Source of the DNA: Batkoa obscura
Taxonomy: Eukaryota > Entomophthoromycota > Entomophthoromycetes > Entomophthorales > Batkoaceae
Assembly (NCBI GenBank): GCA_030770535.1
Contig: JASVEC010000018.1
Coordinates: 310,001-374,000, forward strand
Length of the DNA stretch: 64,000 nucleotides
Reading direction: 5' to 3'
Of this stretch, positions 17,767 to 28,160 are shown piece after piece. The position numbers were made by a program, and so were the translations under genes. The notes below the pieces were generated by a model. That model was not told the DNA's origin. It ran no database searches and was given only the letters and a program-made list of their open reading frames with translations. How positions within the stretch are numbered: position 1 is the stretch's first letter; each line of letters starts with the position of its first letter.

Positions 17767-18306
17767 TAAAGTGGTTGTTTTTTTAAAGCTCATAACGAAG
17801 CTGCGTTTTTGCAAAAAGGAAGAAACACTATTGTAGAGAAAAATTAAAGGCCAAGCTTTAGATCAATGAAGAGACAGTAAATTCCAAACTAAGGTTTTTG
17901 ACTGTGTTTCATTAGATTAGCTTATTCTGATTTTTTATAAATTATAGTATCACATTACTTCCTTATAAAAGCTTACTAATATATAGTATAATGAGGTGTG
18001 TAAATGAGGAAACAGAATCCCCAAACTAGTAAAAAATTACGATTTTGAAGTAGTTTTATATGGAAAAGAATTAATATGAGCCGGTATACAAATGAGTATA
18101 CAGTATACTGCTCGAATTGAATTTTTTGTACCACAATATTTTGTTTTAAAAGTTTAGAAAAATTAGTATTGAATAAAACTTCAATAATTTTACAAGATTT
18201 AACCTTACAATAGCGTTACACTTTAATCTTTGATTCCAGATTATTTGTTAGAAACTAAAATTAATTTTATTCAAAATCAACTTTAGCTTTATCGTTATAA
18301 CTACTA

Positions 18307-18410
18307 TATAGGGGGTGTTTTTGGGTTCACTACTTTTTCAATCTTTTAAGCACTATTTGAGCGCAAAGATTGTTAGTAAAATTCTTAAATACAAAAATAT
18401 ATCCCCATAT
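18307..18410 (-). mobile_element. MITE-A copy
   Basis: Minus orientation, ATATAGGGGGTGTTTTTGGG to AAATATATCCCCATAT. Confidence 0.85.
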
Positions 18411-18482
18411 ATTAAATACACTGTTCAAATCAAGATTTCAAAATCTTAAACTCAATTCTTAGTAAGTGTTCCTAGAAAATAA

Positions 18483-18577
18483 TTGAGGGGTGTTTTTTTG
18501 GTTTCATCACTTTTTCCATTTTTTAAGCGCTACTTAGATGGAAAAATTGGTAAAATCCTTAAAATACATCATCAATT
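18483..18577 (-). mobile_element. MITE-A copy, shortened
   Basis: Minus orientation, TTGAGGGGTGTTTTTTTGG to AAATACATCATCAATT. About 10 bp shorter than the norm, the loss lying in the right-hand third. Confidence 0.78.
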
Positions 18578-18912
18578 CTTTTTTACCCCACCATAGTTTA
18601 AGGAAAAGACAGTTTTGAAATTTGATTAATTTTTTGATTTCATAAGCACTCTCCTCCTGATATGCATTTTCTAAAAGATCAATTATTTCATTATTAAAAT
18701 TTTAAAGCTTTGTATTTGCTACAATATATATCAATTATTTAAGCGGATCTTAGCTTTTGCCTTTGTAATAGTAATTAACTAAGATGTAGCTTTATGTATA
18801 TGTTATAAATAGGTTGGCATCAACGCTATAAAATACAGTATTTCTACATTTTCGTTTTCCACAAAATGATAAAACTAAAATCTACCAAGCAGTATTTCAA
18901 AACTTGATAAGG

Positions 18913-19017
18913 ATATGGGAGTGTTTTTTTAACTTCATTATTTTTTCCATTTTTTAAGCACTATTTAGCGGAAAAATTGTTAGTAAAATCCTTAGACACA
19001 AAAATACATCCCCATAT
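18913..19017 (-). mobile_element. MITE-A copy
   Basis: Minus orientation, ATATGGGAGTGTTTTTTTAA to AAATACATCCCCATAT. Confidence 0.87.
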
Positions 19018-19054
19018 ATTATTTAAAAAATTCGATAACATTCCTTTCACAATA

Positions 19055-19115
19055 ACGATCGAAAAATGGAAAATGTGATGAAATTAAAATGATATCCCCA
19101 TGTTCTATTTGAGAA
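19055..19115 (+). mobile_element. MITE-A fragment (right half)
   Basis: Only the right part of a plus-orientation copy is left: ATGGAAAATGTGATGAAATT followed by ATATCCCCATG. Confidence 0.6.
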
Positions 19116-19605
19116 AGTATGAATTTAATTTACTAAAACTCCCGTCTATTAAAGAAAATAGTTTCCTATTTTGATATGTTATTATGTTGCTGCATTGAAC
19201 AATACCATACATAAATTTTTCACTTTTAAATAGTCTTTTTACAAATATATTATGAGTTAGCTTATATCAAATAGCAAAGAACCAGACCAGTCTTAAAACA
19301 CCCAGTATACCAAGTTATAAGAATGTAGCATTGTTGATATTTTAACTCTGGGGAATACTTTTTATTTAACTATATTTAGGCCTTAAAGTTTAAGCTTTAT
19401 GTCATTATCCTGCTCTATATAATTCTTAAAATAATTTACACAATCATTAGAGTTAGTTTTAAATATGACTTAAACTAAACAGTGTGTATAATCTTAACAT
19501 TTATGTGTCTAAGACTATTTATTTTTGAAAAGTATCAAAAAGTAAATAATAGCTTGATCTACTATTATTCAACTTATACAAGTTAGTAGTTAAATAAAGG
19601 CTACT

Positions 19606-19917
19606 ATGAATATACATTTTCTATCTTTGAGACAGCTTCAAAACAACTATTTGATTAAAGGAAAAATAAGTCAAAATTTAGAACAATTTTATTCAATAGT
19701 AACAAAACTTTTAGTAAAACTCCCGTGTAATACTGGTTTCAAAATTAATTTATCTATTAAACGTAAAAACTTAAAAGAGGAAATAGAAATAATGTAAGGG
19801 GTAAGCTTTGAATATAATGCAAAAAAATTATTACTTCATTATATTCAACCACAATACTTGTTATATTATTTAACAAATGCTATGTCTGGATTTTATTTTG
19901 AAGATGTAATTTAAACT
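19606..19917 (+). pseudogene. Weak coding-like frame, unidentified
   Basis: One frame from the ATG at 19606 reads 63 codons to a TAA, then stays open for another 40 codons (EYNAKKLLLHYIQPQYLLYY, then LTNAMSGFYFEDVI). About 100 codons with a single stop is unusual at this base composition but could be chance. No family is recognised and no splice site rescues it cleanly. Confidence 0.2.
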
Positions 19918-20202
19918 GGAGCCATTGTAGTGTAAAATATATTAATTAGTCTAGGATGGTATTACAACATTCCGAGTTTTGACTATACTTACCTTATGTT
20001 TATTTTATTCATTCAAAAATGCTACTATTAGGATAATTTAAATATCAATTTTCTTATATAATTTGATTGTTTGATAAACTAAATATTGTATAAGTAAAAG
20101 TTATTACATAGCAATATTTAACTTATAAAACCATCCAACTATATAAGAAAATTTAGATCTCAGCTATTTTAACAATAGCGATTGATGATTTTATTTTTAA
20201 TG

Positions 20203-20270
20203 ATATGTGAATGTATTTTTATGTTTAAAAAATTAGTAAAATTCTTAAGTGCAAAAATACATCCCCATAT
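20203..20270. mobile_element. Fold-back derivative of MITE-A
   Basis: Left arm ATATGTGAATGTATTTTTAT and right arm GCAAAAATACATCCCCATAT are inverted copies of the same (left) end of MITE-A. Only about 20 bp lies between the arms, and the core and the other end are missing. This is a near-perfect hairpin made from one element end. Confidence 0.7.
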
Positions 20271-20602
20271 CGTTCATACTCAAATATTAATTCAAGGAGT
20301 ATACTTCGATTATGATGAGCCGCAAACTAGTTAATAATATAATCGTTTTAAATCTAGAAAAAGTAGCAAAATATTTTCAATAACCCTTTCTTTGAAGTAT
20401 AGTCAAAATTTGCTCTGGTTGGATTTTATCTAATTAGTTAGTCTTCAAATATCTCAAGTTGTAAATACTTATATTAGCTACAAGTCTAATGTTTATTTAT
20501 TAAAAGCAATAGGTTATTAAAAATTAAAAAACTATCCTGTTCAAAATTAAGTTTATTTACTGCTCTATAGATATAAATGCTACAATTTGAATAATGCTCA
20601 GC

Positions 20603-21484
20603 TTATAAAAAGTCTTCTGTACAATAGGCGCAAGGTTCACCAGTCGATTCAACCCATTGGCAATGAAACCTCAAATTACTACTTGTATTTGATAGGATTT
20701 TTAGATTATTGGCCTCAATAAAAGTGGCTCTTTCTTGTTTAACATACATACATGCTTGGTTAACTAATTCATAAATTCTACTTTCGAATTCGTTATTTGT
20801 TCCTACTCCCTGCCATCCCTGTAAATTAGGGTATAAGCAGTATTCGCAACAGACTTGGTCATTGGTATTATTGCAAGAATAGCTGTTTATATCTGAGTCT
20901 TCTTTATGCTGACTACATTGCAACATCGAACATAATTTGCAGCATTGATTAGACCCCCTTGGGTAATAAGAGTAGCAGTCTTCTTCGGTTAAATTTCTTA
21001 AATTTTTTAGAGTTATATTGATTTTATACTCCTGTTGAGAATCATCATCTGAATTTACAATATATAATAAAGTTGGTTTTTCTAATGTAATCACTAAACC
21101 AAGGCTCCACATATGTTCAGCTCTTACTTGAGAAATAGATGATTGCATATTTTCTTGATCTAATGGAGCATGAGGATGATAATGTTCAACATAAACACCT
21201 GGAACGATTGAAGTTAACCAGCCATCATAATCATTTGGAGAATTAATAGGCAAATAAGTAATGTTTTTGAGCTTTTCATTTTGGTTTAGAGGTGTTACTT
21301 TAAACTGATGTTCCATATCAATGCTAGAGTTTAATTTAAAGGCATCCAAAATCAAAACGTGTAATTGGTTTAAAGTAAAGCTAGATAAAACAGAAATGTT
21401 TTTTTTGATATCGGAGTTCTCTAAAGTACATTCTAATTCCATAGCAATGGTTGAGTTGTTAAAATTGTTGTCTAAAGTCATCAT
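20603..21484 (-). CDS. Unrecognised family protein A (possible pRiA4b ORF-3-like fold), with Cys-rich insert
   Basis: 293 residues, one frame, starting at the first of two adjacent ATGs. Its paralogue is at 25301-26083 on the other strand. Shared parts, in order: an N-terminal beta-rich segment with a tLxxLHxLIxxAF-like helix (TLNQLHVLILDAF), a YDG(W/Y)L motif near residue 90, an EHPHC or YHPHAP motif, and a C-terminal tail C.W(V/I)ESTGE.CA(Y/F)CTE.FL. The helix pattern and a later block (LLYIVNSDDDSQQEYKINIT) resemble the pRiA4b ORF-3-like domain, but this is from memory of the pattern. Only this member has an insert near residues 185-225 with many cysteines (CCKLCSMLQCSQH and VCCEYC), which could bind zinc. 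No signal peptide or membrane segment. Function unknown. Confidence 0.75.
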   Translation of the reverse strand: MMTLDNNFNNSTIAMELECTLENSDIKKNISVLSSFTLNQLHVLILDAFKLNSSIDMEHQFKVTPLNQNEKLKNITYLPINSPNDYDGWLTSIVPGVYVEHYHPHAPLDQENMQSSISQVRAEHMWSLGLVITLEKPTLLYIVNSDDDSQQEYKINITLKNLRNLTEEDCYSYYPRGSNQCCKLCSMLQCSQHKEDSDINSYSCNNTNDQVCCEYCLYPNLQGWQGVGTNNEFESRIYELVNQACMYVKQERATFIEANNLKILSNTSSNLRFHCQWVESTGEPCAYCTEDFL

Positions 21485-22389
21485 ATATATTTTCTTTAAA
21501 TTTAAGATTTATTTGTTAGTTTTAAACCGGTAAAACTCTAGTTTTGAATTTGATACGCTTTTAAATAATAGGATTAATTTTAAATTAGAAAGAGTATTTT
21601 GCCTCTATTTATATTTAATCAAAATGGTGGACTAAAGGTTAATTTAAAAAATTACTACACTGTTTTAAGCTTAACTTTGTGGAGAGAAAGACATGTAAGT
21701 TGAAATCCATCAATAAAGCATTAATTAAGAAGGCTTGGGAATTCCCAAAAAAGGTTAGTTAAATTTTATTTCAACGTTAAACATTGAAATAGGGAAACAA
21801 AAACCTAATCAGCATAAACTAAATCAAATGATTCTCCATTAATACCCCGTTGGTTATAAATTTGTAACTTTATTCTCTCTTTACATATCACTAGAATAAC
21901 GGGTATGATCTTTTCAGTATAGTCTTTATTATAGATAGGGGTATTTCAAACTAGTTTAGATTAGTGAGATTTTAGTCTCAGAAGTTTTAATATCTGATAG
22001 CTAAGTAATTTATATGATCTAAAATATAATCGCAGGCAATCATTGATTCTAGATACTATTATCTAACTTAATAAAGGTATATTTGAATTAATTTATTATG
22101 TTTAGTTGTGTAGAATCATGACATTAATTTTACTATTTCTTTTTATGAGTTTTAATAACTACTAATATACAACTACTTCTTCACCCTTACTTTCTATTGT
22201 GTCTAATGAAATCTGAACTACTTTTTCACACTCTACTATATTGATATATATCTAAACACATAATGTTTCAGATAAATATCTTTTACGCCTAGATCGTGGG
22301 GCTTTTTGTTTATTTAGTGTTTAATCTCGCCTTTTTTGCAAAATTTTACAGCAAGAGATTTAGCTAAATACGTTTATATTTTATTTTGA

Positions 22390-22674
22390 AAATTATGTTG
22401 TATTCATGTTGTTCATGTCTTTATCTATAAAAATCGAAAACGTGGTCTCTATTTTAGGGGTAGATATTTTAAACAAAAAACTCATATTGTAAACTTATAC
22501 TCAATTGATCAAATTGTAGCGACTATTTGTAAAGCAATTTTTCAAGGTAGAGTGTTTGTATTAGGATTTACAGTGTTAAATTACGTTGAGCTAAAATATC
22601 CCTTCAAAGACAGTATTACTAAACCAATGATAGTATTGTATAAGGTAGTTTCTAAAGTGATCCAAGATTTTTGA
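22390..22674 (+). other. 95-codon stop-free frame without an ATG start, unidentified
   Basis: The frame stays open from 22390 to the TGA at 22674 and looks coding: NRKRGLYFRGRYFKQKTHIV, NLYSIDQIVATICKAIFQGR, VFVLGFTVLNYVELKYPF, ending VVSKVIQDF. There is no in-frame ATG near its beginning, so it would be an internal or last exon, or a relic. I do not recognise it. Confidence 0.3.
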
Positions 22675-22707
22675 TTCAATAAAAAGTAAGGATTTAGCTA
22701 CAATAAC

Positions 22708-22813
22708 ATTTGAGGATGTATTTTTATGTTTAAGAATTTTACTAACAATTCTTCTACTCAAATAGCGTCTAAAAGATAAAAAAGTGATGAAGCCAAAAAA
22801 ACATCCCCATTTG
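22708..22813 (+). mobile_element. MITE-A copy
   Basis: Plus orientation, ATTTGAGGATGTATTTTTAT to AAAACATCCCCATTTG. Confidence 0.85.
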
Positions 22814-23542
22814 TTCTATTTTTTTCTTAATTAAGATTATTTTACACTCAACCTTCATGTTACAATTTACCATCCTTACCAGATCCTTTATGAAAAATTT
22901 TCAATTAAATTAGTTAGGGCTGCTTAAATTTAAATGTGCAATCTCTGTTCATTTATTAATAATTTTAGCATCAAGCAGCAAATCACTGCAACAGTATAAA
23001 TTCTTGGTTATAAAACACATCGCTATACAGCGCATGCCTGGACTCAAATATTCAAATCAAACATTTTATAACTTTACCTAAGTTAAACAATATTCTATGC
23101 TATATCAAATGCTTGAAGTGATATTACTGATGTATTTTAAATTTACTTTTTCCTACATAATTTAAAATTTCGTAACTTAAATGTTGTCATGCAATTAGTA
23201 AAGTCTGTCACATATCAAGCTTTACTTTATTTAATCATCAAGTCATATAGGGAAAATCATCTCTAAATTATATTAACAGTGATGATTAATGAGTAACTAG
23301 AACAACTCAAATATAGTAACATGTCCGAAAACTTACAGAAGTATTTATTATGTTATATTTTTAATTTAAATGGTTATATCAAGCTCAAGTTGGGATTTTA
23401 GCCTTTAGTTAATAGCAATTGTATTATTAGACCATCTAATTACTTTGTTTAGTTAATTGAAAAGGTGAAAAAGCTAAAAGAGTATATAAATTCAGAAAAA
23501 AATTATAATTAGATAGTAAAATACAGGCTTTTTAACTCTACT

Positions 23543-23745
23543 CAGCTGTCTCAAAAAAAACTGAATAAGCTGAAATTTTTTAACAATTTAATTTGAAATC
23601 GTACAAAAAATAAAATAGCAAAACAAAAATTGTTGAGACCCTAACTATAAGTAAATAATTTCTATCACAACATTTTATTCTTACTTTTAATTTTGTTGTC
23701 AAGAAAATTTTACTTCAACCTGCTCTATTTTTTTTGAGACAGCTA
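23543..23745. mobile_element. Short inverted-repeat element, third type (203 bp)
   Basis: Both ends read AGCTGTCTCAAAAAAAA when read inward. Weaker similarity continues for about 20 bp (GAATAAGCTGAAATTTT against GAGCAGGTTGAAGTAAAATT). There is no coding frame inside, so it is probably another TA-targeting non-autonomous DNA element. Confidence 0.7.
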
Positions 23746-24356
23746 AATAGGCGTTTGAAAAATCTGTAATAGACTGTTTTTTATCATGTTTCAAAAACTA
23801 TTAATCTCATATTTTTTTAAAAGCAAATTACATTTGTGACACTAAGTTCGATTAAAAAAAGGTAAAAATAAACTATCTATTTGTGTATCTTTATGTATGT
23901 TAAAGCAACTTGGGAAGTGCCTAACTGTTTATTTTGAATAAAATTTTAGATAAAAGTTTTGCTAAAGATTAAGGATTGGCTTTTAAAAAAAAGCAAACAA
24001 AAAATAGTAGCTAAGTTTACTTTGTAGCTTATCGTAACTGATATATATAAGTTAAATTAGATTCCATATTCTAGATTCCATAAGCTATTGAAATTATCTT
24101 TATATTCCAAAACTTTAAATCCTTGCTTAAAGATATAAAACTGCACTTGAAATTTATAAATTGTTAACTGCCTTTGGACTTTTGAATAATTATTTCATTA
24201 CTTTCATTCATACCCTTGAGATCGACTTTTGATTTTATAATTACAGATCCGTGATCTTTTAATGAGATTTCTGAATATGTTATAATTTCAAGTTTTTTTA
24301 AAAAATAGATAGAGATTACTCTAAACCCCAATTATATTTAAAAAAGGGTGAAATAA

Positions 24357-24457
24357 CATGGGGGTGTTTTTCTAGCTTCATCACTTTTTCCGTTTTTGAG
24401 CACTATTTGAGTAAAAAGATTCTTAGAAAAATTCTTAAACAAAAACACATCATATAG
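24357..24457 (-). mobile_element. MITE-A copy, right end worn
   Basis: Minus orientation, ACATGGGGGTGTTTTTCTAG to AAACACATCATATAG. Confidence 0.75.
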
Positions 24458-25300
24458 TTTAAATAGTCTATTTAATATTACGGCTTAGGTGTAATTCATG
24501 AAAATTGTATCAAGTACGATGGCTACCATGTCAAAATCATAACAACAATACATAGGCTAGATATATAAACTAAGTGTTATATTTGGATATATACCGTTTA
24601 TTTATATTTATAACCTGCTTAATTACTTTCTATATTTACCCAGATTAGTTATTAAAGTAATATAAATAAATTAGTAAAATTTAGTAAAAAAGATATGTTG
24701 AAAAAGTATAAAAAGATAACGAAAATTATGTAACTTTGCCTTACTTCCCCATACTATTTTCATTATTTATAGCACACATTTTAATCAAGGTTAAGATGAG
24801 TTGCCTAACTGGTTACATCTAAGGTTCTTATTACCTAATTTTCAAATATTATTATTTTTTAAATACTTATATATGCTATACACGGGATACATACAGTATA
24901 ATAGAAAATCAAATTAGGATATCATAAAAATACATTTTTTTGAAGATATAGAAAAATCCCTTTATTTAATAAGCTAAATTAGATTTATTAAATTAACTAA
25001 TTTAATTGGTATTCTATAAAACTCGATTTATTTTAAATTTAAAAAATTCAAATATATTTAAAAATATTTTGTTGTGTGGATAGGTAAAGAATGTTAGCTG
25101 GGTTAAATATAAATGGTAGCTATTTTAACTACCCAAAAATAAAATAAACGAATAACTAAAACATTTGAAGTTTACATTTTTAGCTAACCAATTTTTAATT
25201 AATTATAAATAATGTAAATAACCTCTTCGTAAAATTTTAAGTAGGTGTATTTATAACTTATCTCTTATAATAATTTGTTAATATCTTTTCATTCATCAAA

Positions 25301-26083
25301 ATGGTCTATAATTATTTTCAAAGCACTCATGTACCCTACATTATGTCTCTTTCGTGTGTCTCAAATACTGGTGATACTGCTACTGTGAAGCTACTCTCTG
25401 AATCAACGTTACATTTACTTCACTTAAAATTGACAAGTATTTTTAACTTGGAACGTGGAGATGACCATTCTTTCACATCGCTGGATAGAAATGATAGATT
25501 GAATATTATTTATAAGGATTTAATCTCACCAGAACATTATGATGGTTATTTATTAAAAATAACAAATGGTATATTCTATGAGTTTGAACATCCTCATTGT
25601 ACTTTTATAAATCAACCAACTTTTGATAATAAAATAACTCAACTTAGGGAGGAAAGCGACTGGACACTCATTAGTTTACTGTCTGAGGAAGGATTGGAAT
25701 TAAGACATAACTCCAAGAATAAGTCTATTAATATAAAGCTTCAATGTATCAGAAGGATGCAACCTGATGATAATCTTGATTTGTCTTTATTCGAGCGACA
25801 ATATATAGATATATACAGTGAAAGTAGACAAAAATTAAGGACTGATAATTTGAATTATTCATGTAATTTGGATAATTATGAGGGATTAAATAGTTATTTA
25901 ATAGCTCCTAATTTTAATCAAATTGATGAAAGTTATATTACTAAATTAACATTTATTGCACACGAGATGGTGGAAAACGAAAAATTTCGCTTTAAGCAAA
26001 CTAAAAAAAACAGCAACTTTGATTGTACTTGGATAGAGTCGACTGGTGAAACGTGTGCATTTTGCACTGAAGGTTTTTTGTAG
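25301..26083 (+). CDS. Unrecognised family protein B (paralogue of 20603-21484)
   Basis: 260 residues, one frame, no signal peptide or membrane segment. Alignment by eye to the minus-strand paralogue: STLHLLHLKLTSIFNLERGD matches the LH-containing helix; HYDGYLLKI matches DYDGWLTSI; FEHPHCTF matches YHPHAPLD; and the tail CTWIESTGETCAFCTEGFL matches CQWVESTGEPCAYCTEDFL. The Cys-rich insert of the paralogue is absent here. Overall identity looks low (perhaps a quarter), yet the last 18 residues are almost fixed, so the tail is probably the functional signature. A second in-frame ATG at about 25343 (MSLSCVSNTG) could be the true start. Possible pRiA4b ORF-3-like fold; function unknown. Confidence 0.75.
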   Translation: MVYNYFQSTHVPYIMSLSCVSNTGDTATVKLLSESTLHLLHLKLTSIFNLERGDDHSFTSLDRNDRLNIIYKDLISPEHYDGYLLKITNGIFYEFEHPHCTFINQPTFDNKITQLREESDWTLISLLSEEGLELRHNSKNKSINIKLQCIRRMQPDDNLDLSLFERQYIDIYSESRQKLRTDNLNYSCNLDNYEGLNSYLIAPNFNQIDESYITKLTFIAHEMVENEKFRFKQTKKNSNFDCTWIESTGETCAFCTEGFL

Positions 26084-26283
26084 TTTTTCATTTTTATATT
26101 TCATAATTCTCATTTTTTCATAAAAAATATTAGAGGAGCTATTTATCCAATGTGTTTGTCAAATAATAAAATAACTTTTTAAAACTTTTAGTATGTTTAT
26201 TATGTTTTAATAAAAAATCAAAACTAAACCAATCTTCATTTTTTATGGTTTTTATTAAAAAAGCTATTTTAAGAGAATATAAA

Positions 26284-26355
26284 AGCATCTTGGCGCAGAG
26301 GAAGCGCGCGGGGCTCATAACCCCGAGGTCGAAGGATCGAAACCTTCAGATGCTA
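26284..26355 (+). tRNA. Elongator tRNA-Met (anticodon CAT)
   Basis: A full cloverleaf can be drawn. The 7-bp acceptor stem AGCATCT pairs with AGATGCT. There is a D arm GCGCAGAGGAAGCGC, a 5-bp anticodon stem CGGGG/CCCCG around the loop CTCATAA, a variable loop AGGTC, and a T arm GAAGG-ATCGAAA-CCTTC. The discriminator base is A, no intron is present, and CCA is not encoded. An A box (TGGCGCAGAGG) and a B box (GGATCGAAACC) are visible, and a TTTT terminator lies at 26363-26366. The T-loop reads ATCGAAA and there is no initiator-type hallmark, so the elongator form is preferred. Confidence 0.95.
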
Positions 26356-26490
26356 TTATATCTTTTATTTTTATGAACGAGGGGTTAGTTTAGTTCTTTT
26401 TAATAGTAATGTTATTTACTGAAAAAAGCTTAATAATAAAAATATAGTAATGGCTACTAAGTTTATTTTTAAAGGTTAGTAATTATATAG

Positions 26491-26710
26491 GCTGTTAATA
26501 TCAATCAACTGCTAAAGGTACATTTGCTATCTAAAGGATGTCATAACAATCTCATTCTCTATTGTTCTAAGTCTAGCATCTTGGGCAGCTATAGCTGCCA
26601 TAACAATAAACACCACTACTACCTTTCCTGCATTGTTCAGTGTTCAGATTGGGACATAAGGATGTCACAAACAGAAAGATGGAAGATAAAGTATTGATTA
26701 ATCAACCAAT
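26491..26710 (-). pseudogene. Decayed copy of the 80-residue secreted cysteine-rich gene
   Basis: The stretch aligns over its whole length with 30492-30734 on the same strand, including blocks such as ACTGCTAAAGGTACATTTG, GAATGTCATA-like sequence and AGCATCTTGGGCA. It no longer codes for the intact protein. It begins about 130 bp downstream of the tRNA. Confidence 0.8.
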
Positions 26711-27315
26711 AAGTTTATTATTTAGAATGATTTTAAAAAACAGTCATTTTCAAGTATTATATATACTGCTAATGTTAAGTCATCTTAACTTAGTTACCTT
26801 AAATTCCATAATAGCCTAAAATAAATGCGATAAAAGAGGCAACATTCATAAATTAATTTTATTTTAAAGCAATTTAATTTGTATATAAAATCAAAATTTT
26901 AATTGCATATTGTTCATTTTATTTGAAACAATAATTTACAACTATTATAAGCTCTCCTATGACTTAATTAACTACTCATTTAAGAAAAAAATTGCCATTA
27001 AAACTAAGCTAAAATATAAGAATCATGTTAAAAAAGTTAGTCATATAAATTGATTTGATCATAAAAATTGTTACTAAAAAGTCACAAAAGAGTTATAACA
27101 ACTGCAAACCGCAAATTAAATCTAAGGTTAAGATTTTATACTGGGTGAAACTTAAATAGCCAGAAATTAAATTGCTATAAAAATAAAGTTGCAAAATTGC
27201 CATTTTCAAGGAGGCGATTTTTAATTGTGGTAGTTTTACCATAGCCTTAATGAAATATATTACAGCTGTTAAGGCCCAAATATTTAGTTTCTCATAAAAT
27301 CTCTTCAGTTGCCAT

Positions 27316-27421
27316 TTGGGGATATATTTTTGTATCTAACAATTTTACTAACAATTTTTTTACTAAAATAGCGCTTAAAAGATGGAAAAAGTAATGAAGT
27401 CAAAAAAAACACCCTATTTGT
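27316..27421 (+). mobile_element. MITE-A copy
   Basis: Plus orientation, ATTTGGGGATATATTTTTGT to AAAAACACCCTATTTG. It faces the next copy 20 bp away. Confidence 0.82.
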
Positions 27422-27440
27422 TTTCTAGTTTTTTTAAAAC

Positions 27441-27546
27441 ATATGGGAGTGTTTTTTTTGGCTTCATTACTTTTTCCATTTTTAAACACTATTTGAGTGG
27501 AAAAATTGTTAGTAAATTCTTAAACATAAAAATACATCTCCAAATA
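27441..27546 (-). mobile_element. MITE-A copy, inverted relative to its neighbour
   Basis: Minus orientation, ATATGGGAGTGTTTTTTTTG to AAATACATCTCCAAATAG. Together with 27316-27421 it makes a large inverted repeat. Confidence 0.82.
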
Positions 27547-28160
27547 GTATTTTGCAAAAATTGATTTTTTGCTTGTTTAAAAAACATACATCAACAGAAA
27601 TAAAGATAATCAAGTGCTGAGAACAATATATCAGTAGTATATTAAACTTAGTTGTAACTCATTTGTAATTACATTTACTTTAAAAATGGCTTTCATTTAT
27701 ATTGAATTTTATGATTCAACAATCTATAAAAATTTTAGTATAGCTATTAACATAATGCTATCTGCATAAATACTTGTTAATAATTTAAATTTAAATGTTT
27801 CAGATTGATCATAGAAAATAGCTTAAGGAGTTTCAATCATAAAGCAGCAAGTTTATTGCATTATAAGTCTATTTTATTAACCAAATGAAACACTCATTTT
27901 ATCAATATATCATTATCTTAGTGATAATAAAACTAGCAACATATATTGCCTACACCTTTCAAACCAAATACGTTCTCCTTGAAATTAGAATATTAACTTC
28001 AATTTAGATTGCTGTTTTAATTTTTATTAACTTCAAATAATCTAGATTAAATAAGATAAAGTAGAAAAATAGGGTTAATTAAGGTGATGTGGTGTAGTAA
28101 AAAAAATGAAAATAAAACTATAAATAAGGATAAAATGATTGTAGTTAAAATAAATTTCAA

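Larger units (their letters stand above)
17417..20602. other. Spacer rich in inverted-repeat elements
   Basis: Contains a 162-bp inverted-repeat element (17604-17766), MITE-A copies at 18307-18410, 18483-18577 and 18913-19017, a half copy at 19055-19115, a fold-back derivative at 20203-20270, and a weak coding-like frame at 19606-19917. No convincing gene. Confidence 0.55.
21485..25300. other. 3.8-kb spacer between the two paralogues
   Basis: Contains an unexplained open frame at 22390-22674 (+), MITE-A copies at 22708-22813 and 24357-24457, and a 203-bp inverted-repeat element at 23543-23745. The last few hundred bases should be the promoter of the plus-strand paralogue. Nothing else is seen. 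Confidence 0.55.
26084..28160. other. Spacer with tRNA-Met, a decayed gene and two MITE-A copies
   Basis: Besides the tRNA (26284-26355), the decayed secreted-protein copy (26491-26710) and the MITE-A pair (27316-27421, 27441-27546), the sequence is plain AT-rich DNA. The final 300 bp should hold the P450 promoter. Confidence 0.6.

Noticed and set aside
27382-27564. A 60-codon plus-strand frame.
   Set aside because: Spans two facing MITE-A copies.
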